Source: DAISIK01 sp036822055 (GTDB lineage Bacteria; Verrucomicrobiota; Verrucomicrobiia; Opitutales; Puniceicoccaceae). Taken from it: a DNA stretch of 64,000 bases. Made by a program: the position numbers and the translations under genes. The DNA is taken from NCBI GenBank assembly GCA_036822055.1, contig DAISIK010000013.1, forward strand, positions 1-64,000, given 5' to 3'. The notes under the pieces were generated by a model. The model searched no databases. It was given only the letters and a program-made list of their open reading frames with translations, and was not told where the DNA came from. Of the stretch, positions 17,648-26,501 are shown one piece after another (the first letter of the stretch is position 1; every line of letters begins with the position of its first letter).

Positions 17648-19009
17648 TCAATGGGACCGAATGAACTCTTTTATTGCTATGGCGGTCGGCTGGAGAGGGT
17701 ACTTTTTGATTGGTCGGGCCTTTAGCATTTCAAGCCGAGGGGCGGTGGGATGGAGACCGATGGCAGACTCGATGGTGTCGGGGAACTTAGCCGGGTGAGC
17801 AGTGGAGAGGACAATGGTCTGTTGCCCGGGGGTCAGTTGGATTTGGTTAAAGCCGCAGGCGGTGTGTGGATCGACAACGTAGTTATATTTCTGATACACG
17901 TCCTTGATGAGCTGAGGGATTTGGGCATCGGAGGTGCGGGAGGCGGAGAGTCCCATCCGATCGAAGTTCCCAAAATCTACCTGACCGGAGTTTTTAAAAG
18001 CTTCCATGGTCTGGCGGACCCTGGCGCCGTCGCCGGAGAAGAGGTAATGGATGAATCGCTCGAAATTTGAGGCGATCTGGATATCCATGGACGGGGCGAG
18101 GCTGGGTGCCACCTGGTCGAGGGAGTAAAGGCCGGTGGTGAAGAGGCGATAAAGGATATCGTTCTGATTGGTGGCGATCTGGAAGGTGGCGTGGCCTAGC
18201 CCCCCCATTTGGCGAACCAGCCAGCCGGCGAGAACGTTGCCGAAGTTTCCAGTGGGTACGACGAACTGAACATTGGAGCGGGCGTCAGAGGGGAGCTGCA
18301 GCCAGGCGTAGAGGTAATAGACGCTCTGAGCGAGGATGCGGGCTAGATTGATGGAGTTGACGGCGGAGAGACCAACCTCGGACTGGAAGGAGAGGTCGCC
18401 AAAGGCTTCCTTGAGGGCGGTCTGGGCGTCGTCGAAGGACCCGACGATGGCGAGGGGGAAAACGTTGTCGGCCCCGGTGCAGGTCATCTGCCGTTCCTGG
18501 AGGGGGGCAACCCGACCGTCGGGATAAAGAATGAAAAGACGCACCTGATCGACATGGAGGAGACCGTGAATGGCTGCGGCTCCGGTATCTCCAGAGGTGG
18601 CTCCGAGAACGGTAATGGGTTTTCCGGTACGGATGATTTGCTGGTGGTAGAGTTGGCCGAGGAGCTGGAGGGCAAAATCCTTGAAGGCAAGCGTGGGGCC
18701 GTGGAAGAGCTCGAGGACGTGAAGGCCTGGCTCGAGGGTGCGAAGGGGCGCGGTTTTGGGGTGGTCGAAATCTGCGTAGGCCAGCTCAATGGAGGAGCGG
18801 AGAACGGATGGATCTAAATCGGTGGCGAAGAGGGAGAAGAATTTGAAACAGACCTCGGGGTAGGAAAGGTCAGCCCAGCTCTGGTAGTTGCTGGGGAGGG
18901 GGGGGAGCCGGGTGGGCAGGTAGAGACCCCCATCGGGAGCGAGCCCATTGGCAACTGCCTCGGAGAAGGTTACCTCCGGAGCGAGGCCTCTGGTGGAGGA
19001 GTACTTCAT
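17648..19009 (-). CDS. thrC: threonine synthase
   Basis: PLP enzyme converting O-phosphohomoserine to threonine, 453 residues (bacterial/yeast long form). Seen: MKYSSTRGLAPEVTFSEAV at the N terminus, the PLP lysine in GPTLAFKDFALQ, and GATSGDTGAAA as the phosphate loop. Its ATG overlaps the lysC stop as ATGA (19006-19009), and it is the last gene of serA-plsY-hom-lysC-thrC. No hairpin terminator was evident in the 106 bases to the converging acyltransferase gene. Confidence 0.95.
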   Translation of the reverse strand: MKYSSTRGLAPEVTFSEAVANGLAPDGGLYLPTRLPPLPSNYQSWADLSYPEVCFKFFSLFATDLDPSVLRSSIELAYADFDHPKTAPLRTLEPGLHVLELFHGPTLAFKDFALQLLGQLYHQQIIRTGKPITVLGATSGDTGAAAIHGLLHVDQVRLFILYPDGRVAPLQERQMTCTGADNVFPLAIVGSFDDAQTALKEAFGDLSFQSEVGLSAVNSINLARILAQSVYYLYAWLQLPSDARSNVQFVVPTGNFGNVLAGWLVRQMGGLGHATFQIATNQNDILYRLFTTGLYSLDQVAPSLAPSMDIQIASNFERFIHYLFSGDGARVRQTMEAFKNSGQVDFGNFDRMGLSASRTSDAQIPQLIKDVYQKYNYVVDPHTACGFNQIQLTPGQQTIVLSTAHPAKFPDTIESAIGLHPTAPRLEMLKARPIKKYPLQPTAIAIKEFIRSH

Positions 19010-20235
19010 TCGGAAACGGGGACGCCATCGAGACCGAAGGCGGTGTGCGCGACCCGGGCTGCTTCGTCGCCTTGGTCGGCATCGATGACGACCGCGATTT
19101 TGATCTCGGAAGTACTGATCATCTGAATGTTGATACCGTGGCGGGCGAGCGCATCGAAGAGGGTTCCGGCGACTCCGGAATGGCTCTTCATTCCCACCCC
19201 GACGACGGAAACTTTGGCGATGCTGTCGTTGGTCTCAATGCTGAAGTCGGGGAACTCACTACGGAGGGACTCGATGGCCTCGGTGGCGCGGTAGGCGTCT
19301 TCGGAAGGGACGGTGAAGGTGAGGTTCGCTTTGCCCTTGCGACCGATGTTCTGGACAATCATATCGACGACGACTCCGGCACGAGCGAGGGCGGTGAAGA
19401 GTTTGGCGGCTGATCCGGGGCGGTCGGGGATATCAGCAACCGCGATTTTGACCTGTCCCTTGTCGATAGCGACGCCGCTGACCACGACATCCTCCATAGT
19501 ATTGATTTCACTTTTCACGATGGTTCCTGGTTGATCATTGAAACTGCTTCTGACCTCGAAAATGACATTGAATTTCTGGGCGAACTTTACGGCTCGGCTC
19601 TGCATGACCTTGGATCCGCTACTGGCCAGCTCAAGCATTTCTTCGTAGGAGATTTCGTTTAGCTTGCGGGCGTTGGGCACATGGCGAGGGTCGGCGGAGA
19701 AGACCCCCTCGACATCGGTATAGATCTGGCAGAGGTCGGCTTTAAGCGCCACGGCGAGGGCAATAGCGGTGAGGTCTGAGCCGCCCCGCCCGAGGGTAGT
19801 GGTCTCGCGGGAACCGCAGAAGCCCTGGAAGCCCGCGACGATAACGATCTTGCCCTGCTCGAGCTGTTGTTTGATGTCGCCGCCGGTAATGTTGATAATT
19901 CTGGCCCGGGTGTGGGCCTCATCGGTTTCGATGCCGGCTTGTGAACCGGTGCGGGAGATGGCGGGGATGCCGAGGGATTGAAGGGCAATCGCGGTGAGGG
20001 CAATGGTTTCCTGTTCTCCAATGGAGAGGAGCATATCCATTTCGCGATCGCTGGGATTGGGATGGAGGGCGCGGGCGCGGGCGATCAGTTCATTGGTGAC
20101 GCCGGATCGAGCGGAGACGACGACGACGACCTGATGGCCCGCGCGGTAGGTCCTGGCCACTTTTGAGGCAACGTTGCGAATCCTCGCAGTATCTCCGACC
20201 GAGGTTCCTCCAAACTTCATGATGATGAGCGCCAT
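19006..20235 (-). CDS. lysC: aspartate kinase with two ACT domains
   Basis: Phosphorylates aspartate, the first step to Lys, Met and Thr. 409 residues. The N-terminal amino-acid kinase domain has IIMKFGGTSVGD and GRGGSDLTA. The C-terminal tandem ACT domains (about 265-405) contain SVVGVGMKSHSGVAGTLF. This is the class usually feedback-inhibited by Lys and/or Thr. Genes starting with a lone ask of this kind can hide an internal start for a regulatory beta subunit, and an in-frame ATG (MEDVVVSG) sits near residue 245. ATG start 20235, 24 bases after hom. Confidence 0.95.
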   Translation of the reverse strand: MALIIMKFGGTSVGDTARIRNVASKVARTYRAGHQVVVVVSARSGVTNELIARARALHPNPSDREMDMLLSIGEQETIALTAIALQSLGIPAISRTGSQAGIETDEAHTRARIINITGGDIKQQLEQGKIVIVAGFQGFCGSRETTTLGRGGSDLTAIALAVALKADLCQIYTDVEGVFSADPRHVPNARKLNEISYEEMLELASSGSKVMQSRAVKFAQKFNVIFEVRSSFNDQPGTIVKSEINTMEDVVVSGVAIDKGQVKIAVADIPDRPGSAAKLFTALARAGVVVDMIVQNIGRKGKANLTFTVPSEDAYRATEAIESLRSEFPDFSIETNDSIAKVSVVGVGMKSHSGVAGTLFDALARHGINIQMISTSEIKIAVVIDADQGDEAARVAHTAFGLDGVPVSE

Positions 20236-20259
20236 ATAATTAAATGAAGCGGTTGGTGA

Positions 20260-21573
20260 TCAGGGATTGAAAATAGGGAAGGAGACGATTTTGCCGACGA
20301 TTTCGGGACTTGCTTCGAGGACCCTGAGGGCTCGCTGCAGGCTGGCTCGGCTGGCGGTGTGGGTAAGGAGGATGAGGCTTGCCTGTCCACTGGCATTGGC
20401 GGCTCGCTGAACGAGGCGGGCGACTGAGATGCCTTCCTGGGCAAGACAGCGGGCAACCTCAGCGAGGACACCGCAGCGGTCGTCGACTTCCATGCGAAGG
20501 TAAAAGGAGTCGAAAACCTGCTCGGGACTGGCGAGGTGGCACTGGCTGCCGGTGACGTTGGAGGGCGAAATGCCGCTGCCAAAGACCCCCCGCACAATAG
20601 ACCAACCGGCATCGACAATGTCGCTGATGACTGCGCTGGTGGTGGGGTCTTGCCCGGCCCCCCGCCCGATGAGGAAGGTGGTGCCGACAACATCCCCGGT
20701 GATGCTGACGCCGTTGTAGACATCATCCACACTGGCCATCATGGAGTCTAGTGGTATGAGGGTTGGCTCGATGGAGATGGAGATTAGATGGCTTTGGAGA
20801 TCGCGATTGATACGGGCGATGAGCTTGATTTTGTAGCCGAGAGAGCTGGCCGCCTCGATATCCTGGGTAGTGATCTCGCGAATGCCCTTGACGGTAATTT
20901 GGCGAGTTGGAATCCAGATGCCGTGGGCAAGGTAGGCGAGGATGACGGCCTTGTGGGCTGCGTCCCAACCGTCGAGGTCGAGGCTTTCATCGGCCTCGAC
21001 ATAGCCAAGGCGTCGGGCTTCGCCCAAGGTTTGGTCGAAGGTAAGCCCCTCGCGCTCCATGCGGGTGAGGATATAGTTGGAGGTGCCGTTGAGGATGCCG
21101 TAGATTTCGGGAAACTGGTTGGCAACAAATCCTTCGTGGAGGGCTTTGATGACGGGGATGCCTCCGGCAACGCTGGCTTCAAAAAAGTAGTGCCCTCCGC
21201 CGCGCTCGGCAGCAGCCAGAATCTCGGGTCCGTGATCGCAGAGAAGGGCTTTGTTGGCTGATACGACGGTCTTGCCGGCAGCGAGGGCCTGGAGGGTGAG
21301 GTCGAGGGCAGGCTGAATCCCCCCCATAACCTCACAAATGATATCGATTTCGGGATGCTGGATGACCGACAGGAGGTCGGTTGTGAGTTGGTCGCGAGAA
21401 ATCTCGATCTCTCTCGGGGCGTCGAGACGGCGGACAGCGGCTCGGCAGAGATGAATTGAGGCGCCGATGCGTTTTTCGAGGATGGGACGATTGAGCAACA
21501 GGTGCTTCCAGACGCCCTGACCGACGGTCCCGAGACCAAGGAAGCCGATCCCTAGTGAAGTTTTACTGAACAT
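20260..21573 (-). CDS. hom: homoserine dehydrogenase
   Basis: NAD(P)H reduction of aspartate semialdehyde to homoserine. About 437 residues. The Rossmann motif GFLGLGTVGQGVW opens the protein; GGIQPALDLTLQAL, TVVSANKALL and the substrate block LGYVEADESLDLDGWDAAHK follow. A C-terminal ACT domain (about 365-437, LRMEVDDRCGVLAEVAR) predicts threonine feedback. I choose ATG 21573; ATG 21600 is also in frame. Either start overlaps the end of plsY. Confidence 0.94.
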   Translation of the reverse strand: MFSKTSLGIGFLGLGTVGQGVWKHLLLNRPILEKRIGASIHLCRAAVRRLDAPREIEISRDQLTTDLLSVIQHPEIDIICEVMGGIQPALDLTLQALAAGKTVVSANKALLCDHGPEILAAAERGGGHYFFEASVAGGIPVIKALHEGFVANQFPEIYGILNGTSNYILTRMEREGLTFDQTLGEARRLGYVEADESLDLDGWDAAHKAVILAYLAHGIWIPTRQITVKGIREITTQDIEAASSLGYKIKLIARINRDLQSHLISISIEPTLIPLDSMMASVDDVYNGVSITGDVVGTTFLIGRGAGQDPTTSAVISDIVDAGWSIVRGVFGSGISPSNVTGSQCHLASPEQVFDSFYLRMEVDDRCGVLAEVARCLAQEGISVARLVQRAANASGQASLILLTHTASRASLQRALRVLEASPEIVGKIVSFPIFNP

Positions 21574-22222
21574 TTTCGGAATTTTTTTCGGATGAACCAT
21601 CCCGTTTAAACCGGTGCTCGGTACCTTCGATCAGGCGAATGATGTTGGACCGATGACGAAAGGTGATGAGGATGGCAATAAGGATGGCGAAGGTTTGGCC
21701 GGCAGGAGGCACGGCGAAGGGAAGGCTCGCGGCGCTGAAGGGCAGGGAAAGGGCAAAGAAAATGGAGGCGAGGGAGACGTAGCCAGTGAGCCGATAGGTG
21801 AGGTACCAGATGAGGAGACCGGTGATCAGGCTACCGGGCATGAGAACGAGGAGCGCACCCATGGTGACGGCGACTCCTTTACCGCCTCGAAAGCGAAGGA
21901 AAATGGAGAAGCTGTGGCCAAAAATTGCGGCAACTCCACCGATGATGGCGATGGCGTAGGTCTCCGAAGGGGAGACCCCGAAGAGATGATCACAGAGGGC
22001 GAGGGGGAGACCTGCGGAGAGGGTGCCCTTAAGGAAATCGAGAATGAAAACGACATTTCCGGCGGTTGGTCCGAGGACGCGTTTGACGTTGGTCGAACCG
22101 GGGTTGCCGCTGCCAACCTTGAGGACGTCGATCCCTTTGGCTCTTCCGTAGATCACGGCGAAAGAAATGGAGCCGAGGAGATAACCAACCAGAGAAAAAA
22201 TGATGATGGCTGAAGTTGGCAT
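21563..22222 (-). CDS. plsY: glycerol-3-phosphate acyltransferase PlsY
   Basis: Integral membrane acyltransferase that uses acyl phosphate from PlsX to make lysophosphatidic acid. 219 residues with five or so membrane helices. The three conserved cytosolic motifs are visible: GSGNPGSTNVKRVLG, HSFSIFLRFRGGKGVA and the late FRHRSNIIRLIEGTE. It sits between serA and hom and overlaps hom by 11 bases, so a phospholipid gene is embedded in an amino-acid operon. Confidence 0.93.
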   Translation of the reverse strand: MPTSAIIIFSLVGYLLGSISFAVIYGRAKGIDVLKVGSGNPGSTNVKRVLGPTAGNVVFILDFLKGTLSAGLPLALCDHLFGVSPSETYAIAIIGGVAAIFGHSFSIFLRFRGGKGVAVTMGALLVLMPGSLITGLLIWYLTYRLTGYVSLASIFFALSLPFSAASLPFAVPPAGQTFAILIAILITFRHRSNIIRLIEGTEHRFKRDGSSEKNSENVQ

Positions 22223-22280
22223 GGCTTCAGGTTCCTAGCTTAGAGGTAATGAGTTCCTTTGGAGGAAGGTGGGAAGATTC

Positions 22281-23864
22281 TCAGAGCTGAATGACCTTGA
22301 ACTTCTCGATGGCAGAGTGGTTGCGGATGGCATTGGTGACTGCTTCCGATGGGGTGGAGTCAAGTTCGAAAACGCTGACTGCGTATCCAAGATTTTTCTC
22401 CCGACTGAGCGACATGTTGGCGATGTTGACTCCATCCTCGCCGAGGGCGGTGCCAAGAAAGCCGACGATGCCGGCCACGTCCTGATTTTTAAGAACGAGA
22501 AGGGTTCCACTGGTATTCACCTCTACGCTGTGGCCATCGATACTGACGATGCGGGGGCTTTGATGCTTGCCAAAAAGAGTCCCGGAAACGGTGCGAACCT
22601 TTCCCCCGGCGGTGGCCTCCACCTCGATGAGTTCGGTGTATTCTGCATCCTGATTGCTCTTGACGACCTCCACATCAACCCCGAGGGCTGACATTTTGAG
22701 GGGGGCGTTGACGTCGTTGACGTTTTCGGTGGCATCGCGAAGGAATCCGCGCTGGATGGAGCGGCTGAGGGGGAGAGCATCGAGTTCAACGATTTTGCCG
22801 TAGTAGGTGATGCGCAGTTTTTCGACTGTGCCGGAGGAAAGTTGTTGAACAAAAGTGCCGAGGGCCTCGCCGAGGGCAAGGTAGGGACGGAGGGCTTTTG
22901 CTGAGACGGGATCGATGCTCGGCATGTTGATGGCGTTGCGAACCATGCCTCCTTTGAGGGTTTCGAGGACCTGCTCCGCGATTTCGATGCCGACAGACTC
23001 CTGAGCCTCCGCAGTGGATGCACCGAGGTGAGGGGTGAGGACGAGGTTCGGGATTTGGCGGAGTTCGCTCTCGGAGGGTAGGGGTTCAACATCGTAAACG
23101 TCCAGACCGGCGGCAGCTACCTTGCCGGACTTCAGGGCACTAATGAGGGCAGATTCCTTGATAATGCCGCCTCGAGCGCAGTTGTAGAGCCGCACGCCGT
23201 CCTTCATTTTGGAGATGGCTGCCTCGTCAATGATATGGCGGGTTTCGTCGTTGAGGGGGAGGTGAACGGTGATGTAATCGGATTCGGCAAAGACGGTATC
23301 CAGCTCGACCTTGGAAACCTGGAGGTTGCTGGCCCGACTGGCGGCGAGAAATGGGTCGTAGGCGAGGACCTTCATGCCAAAGGCCATAGCGCGTTTGGCG
23401 ACCTCAGTCCCGATCCGGCCCATGCCGAGAATGCCGAGGGTTTTGCCGTTCAGCTCGCTACCGACGAGGGTTTTACGGTCCCAACCGCCTTCTTGCATCC
23501 GTTTAGCGGCCTGAGTGATGGGGCGGGCTCCGCAGAGCATGTGGGTGAAGGTGAGTTCTGCGGTGGCGATGGTATTGCCGCCTGGAGTATTCATGACGAT
23601 GACACCACACTCGGTGGCGGCATCAAGATCGATATTATCGACTCCAACTCCCGCGCGGCCGACGACTTTGAGAAGCGGGGCGTTGGTCAGGACCTCCCGA
23701 GTGATGTTAGTTTCACTGCGGACAATGATGGCACTGGCCTCGGTAGCAAGGGCGAGAATCTCGGACGGGCTGGAACCATAAGCTTCGACGACTTCGAGAG
23801 AAGGTTCGCGGCGGAGGAGTTCTACGCCAAGGGGAGAGATTTTGTCGGCTACGATAACTTTCAT
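22281..23864 (-). CDS. serA: D-3-phosphoglycerate dehydrogenase
   Basis: First step of serine synthesis. 527 residues from ATG 23864 (MKVIVADKISPLGV), the length of the long bacterial type with ASB and ACT domains. Seen: TLGILGMGRIGTEVAKR (NAD loop), a catalytic Arg/Glu region, the catalytic His in VLTPHLGASTAEAQ, and a C-terminal ACT domain (about 455-527). The reading frame stays open 133 codons upstream, but that part would run through tRNA-Arg and is not family-like, so it is excluded. It likely leads the operon serA-plsY-hom-lysC-thrC. Confidence 0.95.
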   Translation of the reverse strand: MKVIVADKISPLGVELLRREPSLEVVEAYGSSPSEILALATEASAIIVRSETNITREVLTNAPLLKVVGRAGVGVDNIDLDAATECGVIVMNTPGGNTIATAELTFTHMLCGARPITQAAKRMQEGGWDRKTLVGSELNGKTLGILGMGRIGTEVAKRAMAFGMKVLAYDPFLAASRASNLQVSKVELDTVFAESDYITVHLPLNDETRHIIDEAAISKMKDGVRLYNCARGGIIKESALISALKSGKVAAAGLDVYDVEPLPSESELRQIPNLVLTPHLGASTAEAQESVGIEIAEQVLETLKGGMVRNAINMPSIDPVSAKALRPYLALGEALGTFVQQLSSGTVEKLRITYYGKIVELDALPLSRSIQRGFLRDATENVNDVNAPLKMSALGVDVEVVKSNQDAEYTELIEVEATAGGKVRTVSGTLFGKHQSPRIVSIDGHSVEVNTSGTLLVLKNQDVAGIVGFLGTALGEDGVNIANMSLSREKNLGYAVSVFELDSTPSEAVTNAIRNHSAIEKFKVIQL

Positions 23865-24009
23865 AAAATAAACCTCGAAGCTCACTTGATGCGGATTCAA
23901 AAGCAACCCTCTTCTCAGGGGTGGGAGGACCGGATTTTGGCTGGTGGGTGTAGATGGGTTGGAGGAGAAATTTCGGAGTATGAATTGTTGGGGAGGTAGC
24001 GCTTTCTTA

Positions 24010-24038
24010 TTGCCATCGGTCTGATGGCGGACGATTCT
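24010..24038 (+). promoter_or_regulatory. candidate promoter for tRNA-Arg
   Basis: TTGCCA (24010-24015) and GATTCT (24033-24038) are separated by 17 bases, and the tRNA begins 12 bases further on. The -35 is a good match, the -10 a poor one. Confidence 0.35.
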
Positions 24039-24050
24039 ACCTCTTTGTTT

Positions 24051-24125
24051 GCTCCCGTAGTTCAATGGATAGAACAACGGCCTCCGGAGCCGTAGATTTG
24101 GGTTCGAGTCCCGGCGGGAGTACCA
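24051..24125 (+). tRNA. tRNA-Arg (anticodon CCG)
   Basis: A full cloverleaf fits: acceptor stem GCTCCCG/CGGGAGT (first pair G-U), anticodon stem ACGGC/GCCGT with loop CTCCGGA giving anticodon CCG, and T-arm GGGTTCGAGTCCC. CCA is encoded at 24123-24125. It decodes CGG. Confidence 0.95.
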
Positions 24126-24240
24126 CTGGCTTTTTTCCTGGTGGAAGTTTGGTTGAGGATGCTTCTCGTCGGGATCGTCAAGACCTTGAGCTTGTCGCTC
24201 CGACCGGATTGGGCCGGCTTCGTTGACTGGCGGGGACCAG

Positions 24241-26286
24241 TTAATCGAGAACAATATCCTCAAAATAAGCGAGCCTCTTGAGTCGAATCAGGCGCTCGAT
24301 GTCGCTTGAGAAAAGGCCTGGTTCGTTGCCGTATTGATTGGTTCGTGCGCGGAGGACCAGATCCCGAAAAAACTGCCGGATGGCTTCGTCACCAACTCGG
24401 CCGCCCGTGCGCTTCTCGACAGACTCGAAGTTCCAATTTTCCTCAAAAAGGCGCCGCAGAAAAGAGGGGTCGGAGATGGCCTGGGTTGAAACCTGGGGAC
24501 TTGGTTTACCGAGGGTTGTTGAATTCAGGAAAAGAAGGAGAAAAGAGACGGAGAGGAAAACAAAGTCGGCCATCTTATCGAGGGGTGAGAAAATGGGGGC
24601 ATAAGAGTCCAGGTCAATGCCCTTGAGTTGTCCGTTTCGGTTGATCATTAGGTTACCGTTTTTCAGATCGTGAATGGCGAAGCCGAGGGCGTGGCACTCT
24701 TCGAGCCAGAGCAGCTTGCTAGTGAGGATGTCGAGGAGTTGGGGGAGGGTAAGTTGGGCGGTGAAGGGATTGCTGGAGCGCCTTTTCCTCCAAATCTCGC
24801 CTTTGGAGCGGGCGAAGGACTCCTGGATTTTTGACTCGACGAGTTGGTGGCTGGCTCCCTGAAGGTCGGTGTGGTTGAGGCTGGAATGCTCGAAACCTGC
24901 AAATTCGAGGAGGTGGTCAAGGGTGTCTCCGTCCACAAACTGAATAATGTGATAGGTGAATTTGCCGTTGGCGAGAATGCCGGCGTCGTAGACGCGAATG
25001 ACGTGGGGCGATCCGGCCAGTTTCTCGCCAATCTGGAGGATCTGGTTGACGGCGGCGATGGAGTTAACGCGCGAACCCTTTTGAATGCGATCCACCTTAA
25101 CGGCGACCCTTTGAGGAAAGGTTGCGTTCTGGCGATTGACGGCCTCGTAGACTCGCCCGAAATCACCCATCCCCAACTGACGAATGAGGGTAAAGCCCAG
25201 TTCGTTAAATTCAGGGCCCACCTTTTTCCAAGCTTTGAGATCGTCTTTATCGATAACGCCGAATTTCCCGGGGCGTGGAGAGGGGGTCTGGAGTTTGCGA
25301 TGTTTCTTCCAGGTAAAGTCCATCGGCTGCATGCTGGGATGAACATCGGGCATGATGCCGGCGAGGCTCAGGCGGATGTAGTCCTTGTCGAGGTAGTCCC
25401 GAACGAGAATGAGAATGATGCGGCGTTCCTCCTCGGAGAGGCTGCGCCCGTGGAGGAAGCCGATCTGGGAGAGGAGGCGGAAGAAGCCATGGTCCTCGAA
25501 AAGGCGCTTGGGTTCGATTCCCTTCCGATGGCAAACAAATCGTTCGCAGATTTCGCCGGCCCGATTGGGCTGAAGCTGGCCCATGCGCGAGCCTTGGTAG
25601 AGTAAGTTGAGGGAAAGGAAGGCTACCTCGCTGACGACGCGGATTTTTTCGGTAAAGCGGTCTCGCGGGCGGCTGGGCAAGAAAAGCCTGCTCAGCAGAT
25701 TTCCCAAGAGTGGCCAGACTCGCCCGAGGATTTCGAATTTTTCCGCGCTTTTGGGGGTTCCGGCAACGGATTCTGCGACGGCCTGAACGAAGTCCAATTG
25801 CGCGACGAGGGTAATTTGTTGCACGGTGCCATTCGGTTCCCGGTGTAGCTCCCGGACAGCCTCCGAAGGGAGGTGGTGGCTGAAGCAAATCTTGATCGGA
25901 GCCTCCTCGTTCGACTGATTCCCAAAGAGATTGGTATTGAACCGCGAGACGAGGTATGGGGAGGGAGCAATCAGCTGTTCAAGAGTTTTGAGACCAATGT
26001 TAAGGTAGGGAGCGAGGTGAGAGGCAAGCTCACCATTTCCCTCAAAGGCAACCTTGAGCCGGTAGGGATCGTAAAGAACGGAGATTTCCTCACCGGGTAA
26101 GATTCTCTTGGTTGGATTTAGGTTAAGGTATGCTACCCAAGACTCAGGGGTGCCGGAGAAGACGGTGGAGGAGATTTCCGTCCTGGTTCGGTGTTTAACA
26201 ACCTCAGTAGAAGTTGGGGAAATCTGCTGATTGAAGAAGCCCTCTGGGTCCGAATTGGAAATTTTCCATTTTGAACTGAAGAACAT
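24241..26286 (-). CDS. serine/threonine-type protein kinase with large N-terminal region
   Basis: A 681-residue protein. The kinase domain lies at about 363-600: Gly-rich loop LGMGDFGRVYEAV (371-383), ATP Lys in VAVK (397), catalytic loop HDLKNGN (539-545; normal HRD reduced to HD), and metal Asp in DLD (558-560) instead of DFG. A hydrophobic stretch, FVFLSVSFLLLFLNS, follows at about 575-590. Residues 1-345 match nothing I know. All key residues are present, so it is probably active. ATG 26286 has GAGGAG 10 bases upstream. The gene starts 32 bases after the 3' end of tRNA-Leu. Confidence 0.8.
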   Translation of the reverse strand: MFFSSKWKISNSDPEGFFNQQISPTSTEVVKHRTRTEISSTVFSGTPESWVAYLNLNPTKRILPGEEISVLYDPYRLKVAFEGNGELASHLAPYLNIGLKTLEQLIAPSPYLVSRFNTNLFGNQSNEEAPIKICFSHHLPSEAVRELHREPNGTVQQITLVAQLDFVQAVAESVAGTPKSAEKFEILGRVWPLLGNLLSRLFLPSRPRDRFTEKIRVVSEVAFLSLNLLYQGSRMGQLQPNRAGEICERFVCHRKGIEPKRLFEDHGFFRLLSQIGFLHGRSLSEEERRIILILVRDYLDKDYIRLSLAGIMPDVHPSMQPMDFTWKKHRKLQTPSPRPGKFGVIDKDDLKAWKKVGPEFNELGFTLIRQLGMGDFGRVYEAVNRQNATFPQRVAVKVDRIQKGSRVNSIAAVNQILQIGEKLAGSPHVIRVYDAGILANGKFTYHIIQFVDGDTLDHLLEFAGFEHSSLNHTDLQGASHQLVESKIQESFARSKGEIWRKRRSSNPFTAQLTLPQLLDILTSKLLWLEECHALGFAIHDLKNGNLMINRNGQLKGIDLDSYAPIFSPLDKMADFVFLSVSFLLLFLNSTTLGKPSPQVSTQAISDPSFLRRLFEENWNFESVEKRTGGRVGDEAIRQFFRDLVLRARTNQYGNEPGLFSSDIERLIRLKRLAYFEDIVLD

Positions 26287-26318
26287 CGCCGGAGATCTCC
26301 TCTAGAGAACCGTGGGGG

Positions 26319-26403
26319 TGGTACTCAGAGCGGGACTCGAACCCGCACATCCGAAGATAGTGGATTTTGAGTCCACCGCGTCTACCAATTCCGCCATCTG
26401 AGC
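26319..26403 (-). tRNA. tRNA-Leu (anticodon CAA)
   Basis: Class II tRNA with long variable arm. Acceptor stem GCTCAGA/TCTGAGT, anticodon stem GTGGA/TCCAC with loop CTCAAAA giving CAA, and T-arm CGGGTTCGAGTCCCG. CCA is encoded. It decodes UUG. The kinase gene follows on the same strand with no terminator between. Confidence 0.95.
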
Positions 26404-26501
26404 AAGACCAAGTAGCTTTTGCGATAGCTCGGAGAAAGTAAATCTTAATCGTGGGGGTAGCAGTGGGGAAATTTGCGATACTGGTAAGACGGGGGTAAGG
26501 A

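Noticed and set aside
23235..23999. 254-codon plus-strand ORF opposite serA
   Set aside because: Shadow of serA in another frame; no motif, and serA is unambiguous.
23865..24263. 133-codon N-terminal extension of the serA frame
   Set aside because: It would run through tRNA-Arg and has no family similarity. Family starts fit ATG 23864.
24051..26403. Integrated island between tRNA-Arg and tRNA-Leu
   Set aside because: No integrase, no repeated tRNA 3' end and no composition change, so tRNA genes alone do not make it an island.
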